In this document: piece by piece, positions 1-8,922 of the stretch
Numbering within the stretch: the first letter of the stretch is position 1
Layout: each line of letters starts with the position of its first letter
From: UBA4465 sp002292365
GTDB lineage: Bacteria > Bacteroidota > Bacteroidia > Cytophagales > Cyclobacteriaceae
Direction: 5' to 3'
NCBI GenBank assembly: GCA_943788615.1
Contig: CALSQY010000002.1
Location: 310,001 to 374,000, forward strand
DNA length: 64,000 nucleotides
Translations under genes and position numbers: made by a program
Notes under the pieces: generated by a model
What the model saw: only the letters and a program-made list of their open reading frames with translations
Database searches by the model: none
What the model was told of the DNA's origin: nothing

Positions 1-3000
1 CCCAATCTACCTCCTCGTCTTTTTTAATCTTTAGGGGTGCTTCCTGAATAACTAAGTCATCTATAACCCATCCCCAAGCCTGTACGCCAGGATCAGAGAA
101 AAGCCTGAAGCGAATGAGAATTTCGTCACCCGGGTTGAAAGAGTCGAGAATATTAATTGTTCTTTCTTTGTACATACTAGGGTCACCATTTTTTTGGCTG
201 TTATAGGCAGAAAGCCATTCCTCATCTGAATCAGAATCATAGCCATCAAGTAAAGGGTTCCAGTTAATTCCGTCTGTAGATCCTTCTAAAATGACGTAAT
301 CCCAAAATTCCTCATCCCCATAGGTTGTATTTGCTTGACCTGTCTCGACAATAACAATTTCTTTGAACTCGATTGTAGCATCAGTTTCCTGTACTTGTAT
401 AGGTGTTTTTAAAACAGCGATAAGTTCTTTGGAAGCTGGATAATCATGTCTCGAATGCAGAGCAAGATCTGAGAATCCTGGTTTATAGCCTATATTAAAT
501 CCATCAACCGCGACTTCTGAAATATTTGAAAAATCGGTACTGTATGATATCTGTGGATCAAATACCTCATACATTAGGAATTCAGATTCAATTGATTCGT
601 AGCTAGATCCATCTCTGTATGCCACAGTATGGAAAGATTTTTTTCCATTTAAATTTAGGTTATTTATTGTGAAGTTTACTGGTCCCATGGTTTGTTCTTG
701 ATCAGAATAAACTATTTCGTCATCCACAAAAATATGTGTAGAATCGAAAAGATCTGAATAAATTAACTTGAGGGTAGTTTGACCAGTCAAATCGATTTCA
801 ACATTCACAACGTTTGGAGCAAAAACAATTTCTTGTTCAATTTCTGGGATTGTTACTGACCATATACCTCTCCCATACGTAGCAATGATGATTTGATCAT
901 CTTGGATTTTCATATCTAATATTTTTACCATAGGAAGATTAGAGTTGATTAAATTCCATGACTCTCCTCCATTCATCGATTCGACTATTCCAATGTCAGT
1001 TGCTACCCACATATGTCTGGGATCATTGGGAAAGCATATTAATCCCTCTACAACTGTGTTTGGGAATCCTCTATGACTTGATCCTTCATTAGGGTCAAAT
1101 CCTGTTATATCTACCCAAGTCTTTCCAAGATCTTCTGTTTTAAGCACTTTTGGTAAACCATCAATAGCAAACTGAGCAAATGCAGTACTATCCTCCTTAG
1201 GATGGGTATTAATTGCAATAACTGGACCCATATTCGGGAATTCTGAGTAAGTTTCCGTTGGAGTGAATGTTAGTCCACCATCTGTGGAGACAAAAACTCT
1301 TTTAGTTTCACTCATATAATTAGCTGCCCAAATTATATTGGCATTTGACTCAGAGACTTCCAAATCGGTATAATTACTTGACAGCCAATAGTCTGATTCA
1401 ATGGGTGTTAAGTTCCAATTTTCACCAAAGTTGTTAGACTTATAAACTCCATTAGCACCTACTGCATAAATACGATCTGGATAAGATCTAGAATTTGCCA
1501 GTCTAGACAAAAAAGGGCCATCCTCTCCGATTCCATTTGAAGCACTATTCCATGTTTGTCCGCCGTCAGACGAGGACTCAAAAAGATTATAATACATCGA
1601 ACCTATAACTTTTTTAGGATCTCGATTATTCCATAGTACTTCAAACCCATCACCACCAATAACATACCTATACGCTGAGCTGGCATTGGAGGAGCCTTCC
1701 TCCGGGGAAAGATATGTACCTTGATCTTGCATGCCACCAATATATCGGTCTTCCCCGGGCATTTTGTCAGCAGCATAAAATTGAGTTGTATTAAATCCAG
1801 TACTTACAAAATCAAAACTCATATCCTCATGTCCTGGTTGTTTTGATAATTTTGATAAATAAATACCTCCATCATTGGTACTTAAAAGGTTAAATGTTTG
1901 ATCGGACGTATTAATGTTGATCGCATGAAGGCTGTGATGATCGGGATGAACAGCATTTTCTCCGTTAGCAGGTTTATTATTAAGTAATGAGTTATTTCCA
2001 TCAAATTGGTTATAAGCATCTGATATATTAAAAGTTTCTCGAACAATTGTTTGTTTATTAAAAAAGCCGATCTCGATTTGAGAGATAGGGAGATCAAAAG
2101 GGTCAAATGTATAATTTTCTATCCCTACTGGCCAAAAAAAATACATTTGCTGAAAAGTCTGTCCACCATTTATTGCGATATTGCTGTTTGGAGATTCATT
2201 GTATTCTATTAAATGAATGAAAAGATATTCTCTGGAATGGAGACTACTTTCTGAAGTTGTATTGGCTGGAATTAAATTCCATTTACCATCTTCTTGCTGG
2301 TCTCTAAAGGAAGCCATGAGCTGTTTGTCATTATTAACGTCCCAAACTTGAAAGGGGACCTCTACATAATCTTCATATTTGTAATTGGAATCATTCACAC
2401 CTGATCCCGCACCATTCACAGTAAATCGATGGGCTTTCTGTGTACCTTGACCGAATCGTAATTCAATATTTTCTATGCGGGATAAACCAACTTCTCCAAT
2501 GTCCATAATACCGCCAAATTGAGCACCTCCAAAGTCGATAAAGGCCAAAAAATCTTCGGTATTACTCTTTCTTAATTCTAAATTTTTCACAGATTTTACT
2601 GAGTCTGTCAAAGTAAATTCCCATAAATTGACACCTCCAATGTATACTTTGTCAGCATCAAAAGGATGTGCAAGAACTGCATTATCATAACTTCCTTGAA
2701 TCAGAAAATTAAAATTTTGTGAACTATTTAGCTCTCCAACAAAAGACCAACTCTCTGCTCCATCTTTTGAAACATATAAAACTCCATTCTCTTCTGAGGC
2801 CCAAATAATTTTTGAATTGATAGGAGATATTCCAAGTTCAATTCGTCCAGGATTTGAGGGTAAGCCTATGCTTTTACCTAACCAATTTTGGCCACCATTA
2901 GTTGATTTGTAAACACCCCTTCCGGCTATGGCTGCGTATTGTATGTTCCAGTTTGTGGGATCATTCAAAACCATGTCCACAACATCGCCATTTGTTAATA

Positions 3001-3799
3001 ATAATGATTCAGACCATGAAATACCACCATCGAGTGATTTATAAATTCCAGATTTTACCGATTCTTGAGACCATTTACTACTTGTACCGCTCACTACAAC
3101 TTCATTTGTATTTTCTGGATTGATGATTATTCTACCAATTTGCTGTGCTGCAGGGATCTCATCAGGACTGATTATTTGGAACCAATCTTGGCCATGATTC
3201 GTTGATTTAAATAATCCCGAACCATTTATATCACCTCCACCATATTGTTCTCCTGTGCCCGCGAAGATGACATCAGGATTAGACATAGATTGTGCTAGTG
3301 CGTTAGTACCAAGATTTGGGAGACCTGTGGAGTAGGGTTCCCAAGAACTGCCTCCATTGATCGTTTTCCAAACTCCTCCTGTCGCAGCTCCTGCAAACCA
3401 CGTATTTTGCGAAGCATCACTTGCATCTACGATAAAGGCCCTAGTTCTCCCGGAAATGTTACCAGGACCACGCTCAATAAAAGAATATTCGGTTTCTTGA
3501 CGTGCATTCTGATTTCTTGCTTGCAGTTTTTTGAATTCTTTTAATTGATAACCGCCTTCATATGTTGGCCCACCTTTCCCAAAGCCCGTTTTCATGAGTT
3601 TTTGTATTTCTGTATGTTTATCAGGGTAACCCATTCGAATACGTTCCTTTCTTTCCTTTTTTTCTTTATTAATTATTAAATGTGACCGTTCCTGAGGTTT
3701 AAGTAAATTTTTGCTAATCTTTATTTGGGAACTTTCTCTGAAGTGAAATAATAAAATAATCAATAAGCTTGAGCTGAAAACAAAAAAATATTTTTTCAT
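1..3799 (-). CDS. Large secreted Asp-box (BNR/VPS10-like) beta-propeller protein, partial
   Basis: The frame is open from an ATG at 3799 down to the left edge, giving 1266 complete codons with no stop, so the C-terminus lies outside the window. Residues 1-20 (MKKYFFVFSSSLLIILLF) look like a signal peptide. About ten Asp-box motifs of the type SxDxGxxW follow (STNHGQDW, SLDGGISW, STNGGQNW, SKDGAESW, SSDGGQTW, STDGGLTF, SMNGGESW), the hallmark of sialidase- and sortilin-type propellers. The last part, with WGWVIDDLVIQ, resembles a choice-of-anchor-J or jelly-roll module, which often precedes a type IX secretion tail. Bacteroidota homologues are usually annotated as glycosyl hydrolase or VPS10-domain proteins without a known substrate. 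The Asp-box fold is well supported; the function is unknown. The 5' neighbour is a pseudogene on the other strand. Confidence 0.85.
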   Translation of the reverse strand, partial: MKKYFFVFSSSLLIILLFHFRESSQIKISKNLLKPQERSHLIINKEKKERKERIRMGYPDKHTEIQKLMKTGFGKGGPTYEGGYQLKEFKKLQARNQNARQETEYSFIERGPGNISGRTRAFIVDASDASQNTWFAGAATGGVWKTINGGSSWEPYSTGLPNLGTNALAQSMSNPDVIFAGTGEQYGGGDINGSGLFKSTNHGQDWFQIISPDEIPAAQQIGRIIINPENTNEVVVSGTSSKWSQESVKSGIYKSLDGGISWSESLLLTNGDVVDMVLNDPTNWNIQYAAIAGRGVYKSTNGGQNWLGKSIGLPSNPGRIELGISPINSKIIWASEENGVLYVSKDGAESWSFVGELNSSQNFNFLIQGSYDNAVLAHPFDADKVYIGGVNLWEFTLTDSVKSVKNLELRKSNTEDFLAFIDFGGAQFGGIMDIGEVGLSRIENIELRFGQGTQKAHRFTVNGAGSGVNDSNYKYEDYVEVPFQVWDVNNDKQLMASFRDQQEDGKWNLIPANTTSESSLHSREYLFIHLIEYNESPNSNIAINGGQTFQQMYFFWPVGIENYTFDPFDLPISQIEIGFFNKQTIVRETFNISDAYNQFDGNNSLLNNKPANGENAVHPDHHSLHAININTSDQTFNLLSTNDGGIYLSKLSKQPGHEDMSFDFVSTGFNTTQFYAADKMPGEDRYIGGMQDQGTYLSPEEGSSNASSAYRYVIGGDGFEVLWNNRDPKKVIGSMYYNLFESSSDGGQTWNSASNGIGEDGPFLSRLANSRSYPDRIYAVGANGVYKSNNFGENWNLTPIESDYWLSSNYTDLEVSESNANIIWAANYMSETKRVFVSTDGGLTFTPTETYSEFPNMGPVIAINTHPKEDSTAFAQFAIDGLPKVLKTEDLGKTWVDITGFDPNEGSSHRGFPNTVVEGLICFPNDPRHMWVATDIGIVESMNGGESWNLINSNLPMVKILDMKIQDDQIIIATYGRGIWSVTIPEIEQEIVFAPNVVNVEIDLTGQTTLKLIYSDLFDSTHIFVDDEIVYSDQEQTMGPVNFTINNLNLNGKKSFHTVAYRDGSSYESIESEFLMYEVFDPQISYSTDFSNISEVAVDGFNIGYKPGFSDLALHSRHDYPASKELIAVLKTPIQVQETDATIEFKEIVIVETGQANTTYGDEEFWDYVILEGSTDGINWNPLLDGYDSDSDEEWLSAYNSQKNGDPSMYKERTINILDSFNPGDEILIRFRLFSDPGVQAWGWVIDDLVIQEAPLKIKKDEEVDW

Positions 3800-4203
3800 G
3801 GGGTCTATTAAAATTATGTTAAATGTCAATTACTTAAAGACACAATCTATGGGTGGATTAAATCAAAGTAATTTTAAAATGATTTTTAAATAATTCATTA
3901 CTCTAATATTACAAATGTGGAGTCACAATAATTCATAAGTTTTCAAGGCAAATTTTGTTAAATGTGAATCTAGTGTTTATTTAAATTATAGCCTATCGTT
4001 AACTTAAAAAATTTCTTTGTAAGTGCCAAGAAATAAATTAAAGAATTAAAAATAAAATGAGGAAAACTTTTACAAACGAGTGTTAAGCTTTAAATAATTT
4101 CCCTCTTATCTGAATATTCAATGAAGGCGAGTTTAAGGAGTTCTCTTTTTCTAGATTTTGACATACCTATTTTGAAATCTATTTATGACTATTCTTTTGT
4201 GTT
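3800..4203. other. AT-rich intergenic stretch, no gene seen
   Basis: This 404-base stretch upstream of the minus-strand propeller gene is rich in A/T runs and has no open frame with recognisable protein character. It must hold the promoter of the propeller gene, but I could not single out a convincing -33/-7 pair. Its right end merges into the decayed Nudix gene. Confidence 0.5.
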
Positions 4204-4725
4204 ACTAAAAAAAGTTGTTCATTATTTGAAAACCTGTGGATTATACTGCATGCTGAATGAGTGATCAATCCCATAGATAGGTGAAAGTGAATATGGAAGG
4301 GTCATTTTAAGCATGTGGTCATGGGGATTATACCTCTAGATAATGATTTGAACACTTACTTGGTAGGATAATGGCGTTATCCGTGAAATGTGTATTCTTG
4401 GGAAATTCCGATGGGTGGAGGCTATTTAGATGAACATCCGTTAGATTCCGAAAAAAGAGAACTCGTATAGCAAACTGGGATTACGGCTGCCCGTTGGGAA
4501 CCGTTGTCAAAAGTGCATCTATCGAATTCGGTATTTTATGAAGTAGGCCATATCTATTTGGCTAAAGAACTTACTTTTGGTGTTACCCAATTTGATTAAT
4601 TAGAAGACTTAAGGATAAAAAAACTGCCTCTAAAAAAAGCTGTACAAATGTGTTTAAATGGTTCTATAACAGATAGTTTAAGTCTGATAGGACTGTTGAC
4701 ATTGGCCCGAACTTACTCATTTTAA
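4204..4725 (+). pseudogene. Decayed Nudix hydrolase (ADP-ribose pyrophosphatase type)
   Basis: One uninterrupted reading frame from about 4204 to the terminal TAA at 4723-4725 reads as a Nudix hydrolase of the ADP-sugar pyrophosphatase kind. It shows FENLWIILHAE, VINPIDR, GIIPLDNDLNTYLVG, the Nudix box GGGYLDEHPLDSEKRELV-stop-QTGI, the family tail KKLPLKKAVQMCLNGSITDS, and then LSLIGLL. The frame is broken by seven in-frame stops, at 4258 (TGA), 4282 (TGA), 4288 (TGA), 4369 (TAA), 4384 (TGA), 4468 (TAG, where the second Glu of the REUxEExGU core belongs) and 4597 (TAA). There is no indel across about 520 bases, so the decay is by substitution only. No start codon is evident. The gene cannot make a product under any standard code. 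It lies just upstream of the MATE exporter gene and is not part of it. Confidence 0.85.
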
Positions 4726-4819
4726 GTTCAAGTATTTTAGATCGTGTCTTGTTTGAAAGGATCAATGATACCTTCCTTCAATAAGTAAAATTCATGATCG
4801 GTTTCTGATTGCAATTACC

Positions 4820-4827
4820 TATTTTCG
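4820..4827 (+). promoter_or_regulatory. Candidate -7 element for the MATE gene
   Basis: TATTTTCG matches 7 of 8 positions of the Bacteroidota -7 consensus TAnnTTTG and sits 22 bases before the ATG at 4850. The following CCAACTT is also found after a similar box upstream of rpoD (7752-7759). No good -33 TTTG lies at the expected distance, so this is tentative. Confidence 0.3.
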
Positions 4828-4849
4828 CCAACTTGAGGCCAAAATAGTC

Positions 4850-6157
4850 ATGACGATTAAGGATCATTTTCGAAAAAATATAGTTTTAGCAGTTCCCGTC
4901 ATTATTGGGCAGCTGGGACACATCATGGTTTCGGTTGCCGATACAGTTATGGTGGGTAAATTGGGAGTGATTCCACTAGCAGGGGCTACTTTTGCAACCG
5001 CAATTTATCACGTGTTTATGCTATTTGGGTTGGGAGTCAGTTATGCCATTACCCCATTAGTTGCGGCCACTCAGCCAGCAGATAAAAAAGGGCGTTTGGT
5101 TTTTTTACAAAATAGTATTCTTCTCAATACCCTCTTAGCTTTGATAATGTACTTAATCACTTTGATTTTAACACCTTATTTATCTTTTTTTGGTCAAGAA
5201 CCGGCGGTGACTTGGTCGGCCACTTTCTATTTAAAAATTATTTCAATGTCATTGATTCCTCTGATGATTTTTCAGACGGTTAGACAATTTTCGGAAGGTC
5301 AATCCAATACTTTAAGTCCAATGATTGTTTCTGTGTTGGCTAATTTATTAAATGTGTTGCTGAATTACGCCTTTATCTACGGTCATTTTGGGTTTTCTGA
5401 AATGGGCCTTAATGGAGCCGGTTATGCTACTTTAGTTTCTCGATGTGTTATGGTGATTTTAATGATGGTATTGACCCGAGATATGTGGCGTGGTATAAGC
5501 GCACATTTTGATTTGAAAGTGATCAAGCGTTTGCTGAAAATAGGCGTACCTTCTGGTTTACAGTATGTCTTTGAAATTGGGGCATTTTCAATGGCCGGAG
5601 TTATGGCAGGTTGGATCAGTGCAGCCACTCTAGCAGCACATCAAATCGCTTTGAATATGGTTGCAGTAACTTATATGGCTGCATCGGGATTGGGGGCAGC
5701 TGCGGCTGTTAGGATTGCAAATCAAATGGGGAAAAAGGATCTGAAAAATTTAAAATTAGCAGGATTTTCATGTCTGGCCTTGGTAGCTGTTTTTATGTTT
5801 TTAGCGGCGATATTCATTATAACAGCAAGACATTGGTTGATTCAACTGTATATTGAGGATGAAGCGGTACAAAAAATTTCCTTAGGGCTTTTGTTAATTG
5901 CGGCAGGGTTCCAAATATCGGATGGTTTACAAGCGGTGGGTTTAGGCATTTTAAGAGGTTTGACAGATGTTAAAGTGCCTGCTTTTGTTACTTTTTTTGT
6001 CTATTGGATATGTGCCATTCCGGGCAGTTATCTCTTGGCTTTTCATTTTGAGATGGGTCTTTCGGGTATTTGGTATGCTTTATCAGGGGCTTTGACTTTG
6101 GCCGCTTTGTTGCATATTTTCAGGTTTATTTATCTTGCTAATCGGATTCAATTTTAA
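4850..6157 (+). CDS. MATE family multidrug/metabolite efflux transporter
   Basis: This 435-residue polytopic inner-membrane protein has about 12 hydrophobic segments in two homologous halves of the MATE (MatE, NorM/DinF-like) fold. Recognisable stretches are PVIIGQLGHIMVSVADTVM near the N-terminus, which is the family's typical opening helix, and the SNTLSPMIVSVLANLLNVLL and GLRGLTDVKVPAF-type stretches later on. MATE proteins export cationic drugs or metabolites using Na+ or H+ gradients. Length is normal for the family. The start is the ATG at 4850, preceded by an A-rich leader. The next gene, an MFS exporter, begins 86 bases downstream on the same strand, so the two may share a transcript. 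The substrate cannot be told from sequence. Confidence 0.9.
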   Translation: MTIKDHFRKNIVLAVPVIIGQLGHIMVSVADTVMVGKLGVIPLAGATFATAIYHVFMLFGLGVSYAITPLVAATQPADKKGRLVFLQNSILLNTLLALIMYLITLILTPYLSFFGQEPAVTWSATFYLKIISMSLIPLMIFQTVRQFSEGQSNTLSPMIVSVLANLLNVLLNYAFIYGHFGFSEMGLNGAGYATLVSRCVMVILMMVLTRDMWRGISAHFDLKVIKRLLKIGVPSGLQYVFEIGAFSMAGVMAGWISAATLAAHQIALNMVAVTYMAASGLGAAAAVRIANQMGKKDLKNLKLAGFSCLALVAVFMFLAAIFIITARHWLIQLYIEDEAVQKISLGLLLIAAGFQISDGLQAVGLGILRGLTDVKVPAFVTFFVYWICAIPGSYLLAFHFEMGLSGIWYALSGALTLAALLHIFRFIYLANRIQF

Positions 6158-6243
6158 GGTCAGAAGGTTTTTTTATTCAAGTAAAAAAATCACTGATTTA
6201 CATTTTAAGACAGTTTTAAGCTATTTTGCCTCAAATTTATTTA

Positions 6244-7449
6244 ATGAAAAATCAAAAGGCTGCGCTAGGCTTTATATTTGTCACGGTCCTCATTGATGTA
6301 ATTGGATTGGGAATTATCATACCGGTGATTCCCAAACTAATTATGGAGTTAAGCGGGGAAGATATGAGCCAAGCTTCTCGTTATGGAGGTTTTTTGATGT
6401 TCATTTATGCATTTATGCAATTCATCTTTGCTCCCATATTAGGAGGGCTGAGTGATCAATTTGGACGGAGACCTATTCTCTTGATTTCTTTGTTTGGCCT
6501 AGGCTTAGATTATCTTCTGGTAGCTTTTTCAAGTACTCTTTGTTGGCTGTTTTTAGCGCGACTCATTGCAGGTATTGGGGGTGCTAGTTTCACGACTGCA
6601 TCCGCCTACATAGCAGATATTTCATTACCAGAAAAAAGAACCCAAAACTTTGGAATGCTCGGTGCAGCCTTTGGATTGGGATTTATTATTGGTCCCGTCA
6701 TCGGAGGTATATTGGGGGATATTGGCTCTAGAATTCCTTTTGTTGCAGCTGCAGGGCTGGCTTTGGTTAACTGGTTGTATGGTTATTTTATTTTACCTGA
6801 ATCCTTGTCTAAATCAAACAGGCGGCCTTTTAAATTATCTCGAGCAAATCCTTTTGGTACTTTTAATCAGCTCAAAGGACATCCTGTTATCATTGGATTA
6901 TCCGTCGCTTTATTTTTCACCTATATCGCTCATCATGCCATACAATCAACTTGGACCTATTTCACTATTGAACGATATGGTTGGAGTGAAGCTGAAGTAG
7001 GATATTCGTTAGGTTTTATCGGCTTAATGATTGTTCTGGTTCAAGGTTTGATTATCCGTTATGCCGTCAAATTTATGGGTCAGATAAAAGCGGTATATGC
7101 GGGCCTAGGATTCAATATGTTGGGTATGCTTTTGATTGCTTTCACTACGCAAGGATGGATAATTTATGCCGTAATGGTTCCCTATGCCCTTGGTGGCTTG
7201 GCAGGACCTACCATGCAAGCCATGATGAGTGCTAAGGTAACTTCAGATCAACAGGGTGAATTACAAGGAGGTTTGACAAGCCTGATGAGTGTTACTTCCA
7301 TCATAGGTCCTCTTTTAATGACGACAGTTTTTGCTTTTTTTACGGCTGCTCATACGATTTTTTATTTTCCCGGCGCCCCATTCATTCTTGGCACTATTTT
7401 AAGTGGGATGGGATTAATATTTGCCTTCAAGACCCTCAAGGATATTTAA
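6244..7449 (+). CDS. MFS transporter, TetA-like (TCR/Tet) subgroup
   Basis: The 401-residue, 12-segment major facilitator protein has the TetA-type N-terminus (FVTVLIDVIGLGIIIPVIP) and a clear motif A, GGLSDQFGRRPILL, at residues 67-80. Motif C-like FGLGFIIGPVIGGILG follows. Such proteins are drug/H+ antiporters in the inner membrane. I place the start at ATG 6244 (MKNQKAALGF). A TTG at 6226 would add six residues but does not fit family N-termini. It follows the MATE gene on the same strand. There is no linked TetR-type regulator, so tetracycline resistance should not be assumed. Confidence 0.88.
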   Translation: MKNQKAALGFIFVTVLIDVIGLGIIIPVIPKLIMELSGEDMSQASRYGGFLMFIYAFMQFIFAPILGGLSDQFGRRPILLISLFGLGLDYLLVAFSSTLCWLFLARLIAGIGGASFTTASAYIADISLPEKRTQNFGMLGAAFGLGFIIGPVIGGILGDIGSRIPFVAAAGLALVNWLYGYFILPESLSKSNRRPFKLSRANPFGTFNQLKGHPVIIGLSVALFFTYIAHHAIQSTWTYFTIERYGWSEAEVGYSLGFIGLMIVLVQGLIIRYAVKFMGQIKAVYAGLGFNMLGMLLIAFTTQGWIIYAVMVPYALGGLAGPTMQAMMSAKVTSDQQGELQGGLTSLMSVTSIIGPLLMTTVFAFFTAAHTIFYFPGAPFILGTILSGMGLIFAFKTLKDI

Positions 7450-7521
7450 ATAGGGGTATAGGAATCTATGATATGCTATTGAAAATCAATTTTTATCTTT
7501 TATATAATTTTCATATTTCGT

Positions 7522-7754
7522 ATGTTTTTGACCATTTTTGAGAAAATAAAGAAAGGCAATAACGAAGCATTTTGGATTGATTTTCAGATTCCTCTATCTC
7601 TATAATGGATATGCTCCAACTTTTACCGGAGAAGCATTAACTCAACCATTTTTTGGAAAAATTTTGAAATAAAAATGAACTCTTTCGGTCTTCCTATTGT
7701 GTTTTTTTGGATCCGCACCCTGAAAAAGTTGAAAAGATGATTAATTTTGATTAA
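7522..7754 (+). pseudogene. Possible relic of a small YciI/muconolactone-isomerase-like gene
   Basis: An ATG at 7522 opens MFLTIFEKIKKGNNEAFWID and then FQIPLSL before a stop. After a shift of frame the sequence continues DMLQLLPEKH-stop-LNHFLEKF-stop-NKNELF and ends CVFLDPHPEKVEKMINFD-stop. The order of motifs (hydrophobic start, LLPEQR-like helix, a WxVFxA-like strand, then an E-V-x-x-MI helix) recalls small YciI/muconolactone isomerase-like proteins known from Bacteroidota. The resemblance is from memory and weak. The stretch could instead be random AT-rich spacer. Confidence 0.3.
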
Positions 7755-7819
7755 ATTCGCCAACTTTGTTTTTAATTTTGATTGAGTCTTTTGTCACTTT
7801 GTGACATACATTAGTTTAA
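7728..7819 (+). promoter_or_regulatory. Candidate promoter region of rpoD
   Basis: Two overlapping candidates fit the Bacteroidota pattern. The first is GTTG (7728-7731), 20 bases, then TAAATTCG (7752-7759). The second is TTTG (7790-7793), 18 bases, then TAGTTTAA (7812-7819). Between the second pair lies a small inverted repeat, GTCAC-TTT-GTGAC (7793-7805). Neither -7 box is perfect, so the choice is open. Confidence 0.3.
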
Positions 7820-7874
7820 AAAGACTTTTTTAAATCTCAAAAAAACATCAAAAGTTTCATCTAATTAATCATGA

Positions 7875-8747
7875 ATGCGACAGCTAAAGATAACCCAATC
7901 AATAACTAATCGACGAGAAAGCCATACCCTTGAGAAATATTTCACAGAGGTGAGTAATGTTTCCATGATTACCCCTGACGAGGAGGTTAATCTAGCTCAG
8001 AGAATTAGGGAGGGAGATCAACTGGCGTTGGAAAAATTGGTAAAGTCAAATTTAAGATTCGTAGTTTCTGTAGCTAAACAATATCAAAACAGGAGTTTAC
8101 CTTTGAATGACTTGATCAATGAAGGGAATTTAGGATTAATTAAGGCAGCGAAAAAATTTGATGAGACCAAGGGCTTCAAATTTATTTCATACGCGGTTTG
8201 GTGGATCAGACAATCCATCATGCAGGCGTTGGCTGAGCAATCGAGAATTGTAAGACTTCCCATGAACAAATCTGGGGCCATCAATCAAATCAGAAGGGCT
8301 TATGCTGAGCTCGAACAAAAATATGAGCGCGAACCTACGGAAGAAGAGTTAGCGGATATTTTGGACATGAAGCCCAATGAAATAAGGAATACGTTAGGCG
8401 CTGAGGTCAAGCAGACTTCTATGGATGCACCTTTTGGGGAGGAAGAGTCAGGTTCATTGTTAGATGTATTGGAAAATCAAACTACGGGGCCCACCGATGG
8501 TCAATTGGTTTTCAATGATTCACTTAAGGTGGAAACGTTGCGGGCCTTGTCGACTCTTACGGCAAGAGAGAGAGAAGTCATTATGATGAGTTTTGGCATT
8601 GCCTTGGACAATCCATTTACTTTAGAGGAAATTGGTGATGCGATGGGTTTAACCAGAGAACGAGTAAGACAAATTCGTGAAAAGGCCCTGCAGAAATTGA
8701 GAGAACCCAGTAAAAACAGAAGGTTGAAAGAGTTTTGTGCTACCTAA
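7875..8747 (+). CDS. rpoD: Primary sigma factor RpoD/SigA, short Bacteroidota type
   Basis: The 290-residue protein carries sigma70 regions 1.2 to 4.2 and lacks region 1.1, as is normal for the primary sigma of Bacteroidota. Region 2 shows NLRFVVSVAKQYQNRSLPL and the -7/-10 recognition helix YAVWWIRQSIMQAL at 106-119. Region 3 has QIRRAYAELEQKYEREPTEE. Region 4 has LTAREREVIMMSFG and the helix-turn-helix EEIGDAMGLTRERVRQIREK near 245-267. It directs RNA polymerase to TTTG/TAnnTTTG promoters, of which several candidates occur in this window. It stands alone with its own terminator at 8765-8800. Confidence 0.96.
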   Translation: MRQLKITQSITNRRESHTLEKYFTEVSNVSMITPDEEVNLAQRIREGDQLALEKLVKSNLRFVVSVAKQYQNRSLPLNDLINEGNLGLIKAAKKFDETKGFKFISYAVWWIRQSIMQALAEQSRIVRLPMNKSGAINQIRRAYAELEQKYEREPTEEELADILDMKPNEIRNTLGAEVKQTSMDAPFGEEESGSLLDVLENQTTGPTDGQLVFNDSLKVETLRALSTLTAREREVIMMSFGIALDNPFTLEEIGDAMGLTRERVRQIREKALQKLREPSKNRRLKEFCAT

Positions 8748-8764
8748 AATTTTAAAAATATAAC

Positions 8765-8800
8765 AAAAAAAAGGTCTCGTTCAATGAGGCCTTTTTTTTT
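8765..8800 (+). terminator. Intrinsic terminator of rpoD
   Basis: An A-tract (8765-8772), the stem GGTCTC (8773-8778), a 7-base loop, GAGGCC (8786-8791, one G-U pair) and nine Ts (8792-8800) form a Rho-independent terminator 18 bases after the rpoD stop codon. Confidence 0.85.
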
Positions 8801-8894
8801 ATCTGAGGGTCTGTCCAAATCCATATTAAATGGTTAAACTGGTAAGATTTTTGAAAAAAAAAAGATTATTAACTATCCTCAAATTGATTCAGCT

Positions 8895-8902
8895 TATTTT
8901 TG
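8895..8902 (+). promoter_or_regulatory. Candidate -7 element of the aminotransferase gene
   Basis: TATTTTTG is a perfect match to TAnnTTTG and ends 20 bases before the ATG at 8923. The -33 region is not a clear TTTG. Confidence 0.4.
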
Positions 8903-8922
8903 TGACTTACTATTAAGATTAA

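Noticed and set aside
4204..4725. Stop-codon recoding or an alternative genetic code to rescue the Nudix gene
   Set aside because: All three stop codons occur in the frame at positions where different residues are expected, and neighbouring genes end normally with each of them.
6226..6243. TTG start for the MFS exporter at 6226
   Set aside because: The ATG at 6244 gives an N-terminus matching TetA-like proteins; the extra six residues have no support.
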